This document shows, one piece after another, positions 60,425 through 64,000 of a stretch of DNA of 64,000 nucleotides. The stretch comes from Enchytraeus crypticus (lineage: Eukaryota; Annelida; Clitellata; Enchytraeida; Enchytraeidae): contig CAJHZI010000207.1 in the NCBI GenBank assembly GCA_905160935.1, positions 62,001 to 126,000 on the forward strand, written 5' to 3'. The translations under genes and the position numbers were made by a program. Each line of letters starts with the position of its first letter. The first letter of the stretch is position 1. A model generated the notes under the pieces. That model did no database searches. It saw only the letters and a list, made by a program, of their open reading frames with translations, and was not told where the DNA came from.

Positions 60425-60780
60425 TGACTATCTGCAGAGAGTTACACTTATAGGTTAACCCTCTTTGAGTATTAATTTATAGTAGCTGGTTAGATATCCG
60501 CGGATTGTATCATCTCCATACCTATATCTGAGGATAGTAACATCTACCTATCTGAGGATAGTAACATCTACCTATTTGGGGATAGTAACATCTACCTATC
60601 TGGGGATAGTAACATTTAACTTTCTGAGGATAGTATTATCTAGCTATCCGAGGATAGTAACATTTATCTACCTGAGAATAGTAACATTTAACTTTCTGAG
60701 GATAGTAGCATCTATCAACCTGAGGATAATAGAATTTATCTATCTGAGATAGTAAATATTTGCGGATTGTGGTATTTGTA
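60405..60780 (+). repeat. 24-bp hairpin-forming array starting at the SK stop codon
   Basis: About 12 units of 24 bp with core CTATCTGAGGATAGTAACAT. Each unit contains CTATC..GATAG, a 5-bp stem with a TGAG-type loop. The last coding codons and stop (CTTTCTGCGGATAGTAACAC CTAG) are a recognisable unit. About 50 unlike bases separate it from the main block (60500-60780). The region is expected to be 3' UTR. Confidence 0.88.
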
Positions 60781-61158
60781 AATACCGCTTATTAACCTTC
60801 TCTAATTGCTGGAGACATAGTAACAAATCTATAGCGGATAGCAGCAGCATTATCACTAACAACGACTTACAATCAACGATCCATCTCCAAAGCACATCAT
60901 TTTAGTTATACTCGGACATCAATACCTGGCTGCGATTAGTAGCACCTAATTTACAATAAGATAACAAAGGATAGTTAACTATCTACTTAATGACTAAAAT
61001 CACTACCTGCAATATACTGTAATACTGTAAGCTGCAACGAAATGTCAGGATTCTATAGTGTCTATCTTTCTATCATTAACATTTCTTTATATATTCCGCT
61101 GGCTATCTGCGCCTATCTGTGTCCACATGTAGCACGTGTAGCACAGTCAATCAATCGA

Positions 61159-61160
<2 letters not shown>
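60781..61160. other. 3' flank/UTR, nothing recognised
   Basis: AT-rich. No convincing AATAAA poly(A) signal with a downstream GT-rich element was found; the nearest AATAAA words (61581, 62603) are within or beyond repeats. Confidence 0.4.

Positions 61161-61162
<2 letters not shown>

Positions 61163-61198
<36 letters not shown>
61163..61198. repeat. (CT)n microsatellite at family D 3' end
   Basis: A pure CT run of about 32 bases that continues the complement of the family D tail (CTTCAGTGCACTGCC). Confidence 0.93.
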
Positions 61199-61565
61199 AG
61201 TGCACTGCCATGTGGCAAGGTCAAGGTACATATTCATACTCAAAGTAAGCGTTCTTGATCCATAAGAGCACTCCTTAAATCAACAAGTTAATCCCGTCAC
61301 AAAGTCCATGCCTTATCCATACCTCATGTAGCCTATAGCTTGGGAAAAGTATGGCTTCTGAGGTGGTTTCCCGTTCCCTTCCTCAGTTAGATGGATTAAT
61401 TAACATTTAATCCTGCGGAAAATATTTCATGTTGAGGAGGGTTCCCTCTTGCTATCCCCAGCTCCTGCCTTAGTCGCCTCTTACGTACACTCAGCAGATC
61501 GTTTGCGGTTTCCATATTCTGCAGTAGTCCAACCACACCCGAGCACAACACGAGGCAAATTATCG
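61186..61565 (-). mobile_element. Dispersed repeat family D, near full length, minus strand
   Basis: The complement of the plus copy at 38050-38408 runs in full: TTCAGTGCACTGCCATGTGG, TACATATTCATACTCAAAGT, AAGTTAATCCCGTCAC, TGTAGCCTATAGCTTGGGAA, GAGGTGGTTTCCCGTTCCCT, CAGTTAGATGGATTAATTAA, GCTCCTGCCTTAGTCGCCTC TTACG, CTGCAGTAGTCCAACCACAC CCGAGCACAA. It is non-coding and about 375 bp, with its 3' end joined to (AG)n. Confidence 0.85.
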
Positions 61566-62147
61566 CTGAATTATCCAACCAATAAATCATTAATCAATTT
61601 ATTCATTATTCGATCATACCATCAATCAATCTAGCAAAAACATCATCTAAATAATAAGTTCCTTGCGGATAAATTGAAAATATCACCCTGACAATAGTAA
61701 GAGAACCTAAGTACTTAAAGGCATGACCAGTCAAACCTCCAACTCTAAAACAAATGGTAATCTTTTCTTCGTTTTACACTTTGGAAAATCGACCGTCGAC
61801 AAATAACTTTTGGCTGCCCAAAACATTTATTTTCGTTAACTTTCGTAACATTTCTTATGAATGTGAAAAATGTCCCTACACTTTTGCATTAAACTCATTG
61901 GTAGTCTTAGATTTACCTTTTCTCATGAATACTTTATGCGTTGGTTAATTTCAAGAAGTATTTTATATGTGAGCCACTGACTGGCTTGTAGCTGTACTTT
62001 GTACAAGTAATCGCTGGTTTTTATACAGTATGTAGATATATAACCCTTTCAATGTCTTTGTCTACATGTGCCTAAAACAGTTTCTGTGCATCTACATGTT
62101 TATTCACCGTGTAAGCTAACGTTTTAAGCTTCATTAGAAACAGCTGG
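61566..62147. other. 3' flank, nothing recognised
   Basis: AT-rich. A 64-codon plus-strand ORF (61754-61948) has C-x-x-C-like residues (YECEKCPYTFALNSL) but no complete zinc finger or neighbouring motif. I do not call it a gene. Confidence 0.35.
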
Positions 62148-62255
62148 TAAAGCTTATGTTTAAGTCAGTTTCCTCCTCAGGATTTGAACCCCATTATATA
62201 CTGATCCGCAGTCGAATATCTTACCGACATCGCCACTGGCTCCAACCAGTGAAGA
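62148..62255 (-). mobile_element. SINE family E, minus strand, internally deleted
   Basis: AGCTGGTAAAGCTTATGTTT AAGTCAGTTTCCTC joins directly to AGGATTTGAACCCC, so the central GAAAGCGATGTCAGTGACGG block is missing. Then come CTGATCCGCAGTCGAATATC TTACCGACATCGCCACTGGC TCC. Confidence 0.8.
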
Positions 62256-63330
62256 CGAATGTCGTTAAATCCTCTCACACTGATGTTTTTAAATTGTAAA
62301 TTATCGTTATAGTGTGTAAATTATCGGTATCGTTATATGCTAATATATTTTGACTATCCCACTAGCTCTCAATGCCCACTTTAACCACTGACATTCTTCC
62401 AGCTATTACTGAATCAGTCATATCAGATAATTTAAACGAGAGAGTGTTTCTCGAAGTTTCACATTAACTGCTGAATTTATTTTATCATATTTCTGAAATA
62501 ATTCAATGTATAAAACTAGTCGAATCATTTTATACGTCAGGCTACAGGATACTCAATCCTTAATTTCTCGATCATCTGTCCTTCAAATGTGAAATTATAG
62601 TGAATAAAATATTATAAGAATACAGTTTTCAAATGAATACTTCGTAATGATAGGCCTACATGTACTTCTATGTTGCATATACTCAAAAGTGGCAGATTTA
62701 TTGTATGCATGGAGTTCTTGGCAGGATACATTTGAGAAGGGATAGAAAAAAAAAAAAAATGGGACATTAATTTATTTATTTTTAACCAATGAAAGTTTGC
62801 ATCAATCTAAGAATTGTTAAATAACCAATTAATTAATATTAGGTAATACAAAGCGTCAGTTAATACCAATTTTAATTGACTAATTAATTAATTAATTTGC
62901 ATTCGTATTGCTAACATCATATTTTAATTGTATGGTACTGTATAGGCTTTGATGATATATTAAGTGAGCAGAGAATGAGTCACTTAATTAATCTCATGAT
63001 CTGAAACTGCTCAGCTGCGTCAATCTTAATGCTTTGATACAACAACATGTATATTATACACGTAGAACTCTAGTTTCCGTTTCTTTGTTGTGAATACTGT
63101 GATGCCATGAACTTGATTTTTAATTTTATCCTCAAAGACTGCAGCCGTTGTTTTGTAATCCCTATGTGACTTGATATTCTCATAAAATATATTAAAATGA
63201 ATCTTCAGTTAAGTCTGTGTGTAGTAACTGTTTTTGATTTATTAAACAAGTTATTAAAATACAATTTCGGAGAAAAGCCAGAGAGCAAATTTCAACGAAT
63301 TAAAAAGTGACTTTTGTCAGTCTTTGGCGG
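62256..63330. other. 3' flank, nothing recognised
   Basis: AT-rich with a poly-A run at about 62748-62759 and ATTAATTA words. No ORF of note. Confidence 0.4.
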
Positions 63331-63334
63331 AGGA

Positions 63335-63512
63335 GGACGGCGGGTGAGTATCACGGCGGGTGAGGACGACGGATGAGGACGGCGGGTGAGGACGGCGGAT
63401 GAGGACGGCGGGTGAGGACGACGAGTGAGGACGACGGGTGAGGACGACGGGTGAGGACGGCGGGTGAGGACGGCGGGTGAGGACGACGGGTGAGGACGGC
63501 GGGTGAGGAAGT
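63335..63512. repeat. 13-bp GC-rich GAGGACGGCGGGT minisatellite
   Basis: About 13 units of GGTGAGGACGGCG/GGTGAGGACGACG, strongly G-rich on the + strand and unlike the surrounding AT-rich DNA. Confidence 0.95.
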
Positions 63513-64000
63513 GCTGGACTTCATTTATAGCTTTTAGAATCTAACTAATTTAAAACACTGCAGGTCTTATTTGTTTAGAGGTATATAATTTTTAACGCCG
63601 ATGGAATACCGACCCAAAAGTTATGGGCCACACTAAGATCTAGCCCAGAAGGGGACGACTGGTAATACCTAAAATTGGGCCTTCCTAGATTTGAAAATTT
63701 ACTATAGTCAGACGTGGAGTTTTTCATGTTCTCCCGTCGCTTTCGATTTGGTATCTCCCGTAAAAGAGTAATAGTTTCTACAAATAATACAAAAGACACT
63801 TACTTATTTAATTCTACACAATAATTTAATTTTACAAAATAATCTATAATTCTACAAATGGGCGGGAAGATGGGGATAAAATTGGAAGAAGTTCACAACA
63901 CGTTACTCCCATTACAAGCATTTCAAATATATCAATAATTTTTCCCATTTCTGAATCTATTTACGCCATACGTTGCGAAAACGCAATATACATAAAATGT
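63513..64000. other. Right end of window, nothing recognised
   Basis: AT-rich. A 74-codon minus-strand ORF (63799-63575; LREIPNRKRRENMKNST..) is non-repetitive but unrecognised. Confidence 0.35.

Larger units (their letters stand above)
57983..58936 (+). other. SK gene intron 8
   Basis: 954 bases, GTATGC to CTGATTAG. It contains a 13-bp GC-rich array with a 28-bp palindrome and a tetranucleotide tract reaching towards exon 9. The remainder is AT-rich. Confidence 0.88.

Noticed and set aside
58300-58624. Five overlapping ORFs of 78-100 codons
   Set aside because: The 13-bp array is stop-free in several frames; they all encode the same repeat peptide.
61581-61586. AATAAA as the SK poly(A) signal (also 62603)
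   Set aside because: The first lies at the edge of a family D insertion and the second is over 2 kb from the stop. AATAAA is common in this AT-rich DNA, so neither can be assigned without transcript ends.
61754-61948. Zinc-finger-like ORF (ECEKCPYTF)
   Set aside because: Only one C-x-x-C, no His pair at the right spacing, and no repeat fingers nearby.

Overview
This is AT-rich, intron-rich animal nuclear DNA crowded with transposon debris and microsatellites. It shows no operons, no prokaryotic genes and no virus or phage module. One gene is clearly present: the 3' part of a small-conductance Ca2+-activated K+ channel (SK/KCNN family) on the + strand. Ten coding exons run from 4938 to the stop codon at 60422-60424. 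They have GT-AG introns and matching phases, and together encode 520 residues from the cytoplasmic N-terminal region through S1-S6, the selectivity filter, the calmodulin-binding domain and the C-terminal coiled coil. The initiator Met and at least one 5' exon lie outside the window or were not recognised. The protein wording (for example MVPxDV-like residues before S4, and DEEHxNLLN in the pore turret) recalls insect SK channels more than vertebrate ones. I therefore suspect an arthropod or another invertebrate, but this is an inference from memory.

Layout. 1-4937: region upstream of the first visible exon, with a 46-bp minisatellite, LINE and SINE fragments and no recognised gene. 4938-5330: exon 1 (N-terminus + S1). 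5331-36280: a 31-kb intron holding LINE 3' ends, tRNA-derived SINEs, an apparently 5'-inverted LINE, many minisatellites and a weak receptor-like pseudogene candidate. 36281-36376: exon 2 (S2). 36377-47359: intron 2, with an array of perfect CRE octamers (TGACGTCA). 47360-47533: exon 3 (S3). 47534-48577: intron 3, ending in a 78/60-bp tandem array built from the splice acceptor and first 59 bases of the next exon. 48578-48825: exon 4 (S4-S5). 48826-53258: intron 4, carrying an antisense, nearly open non-LTR retrotransposon. 53259-60424: exons 5-10 (pore, S6, calmodulin-binding domain, coiled coil) with introns of 0.9-1.7 kb. 60425-64000: 3' flank/UTR with a 24-bp hairpin-forming array that begins at the stop codon, then repeats.

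The most unusual structure is how closely tandem repeats are tied to the exon edges of this gene. Tandem arrays run essentially up to the 3' splice sites of exons 3, 4, 5, 6 and 9. The exon-4 array duplicates the splice site together with S4-linker codons in multiples of three. The 3' end of the coding sequence is itself a unit of a minisatellite. I found no evidence for a wholly new molecular system beyond this.
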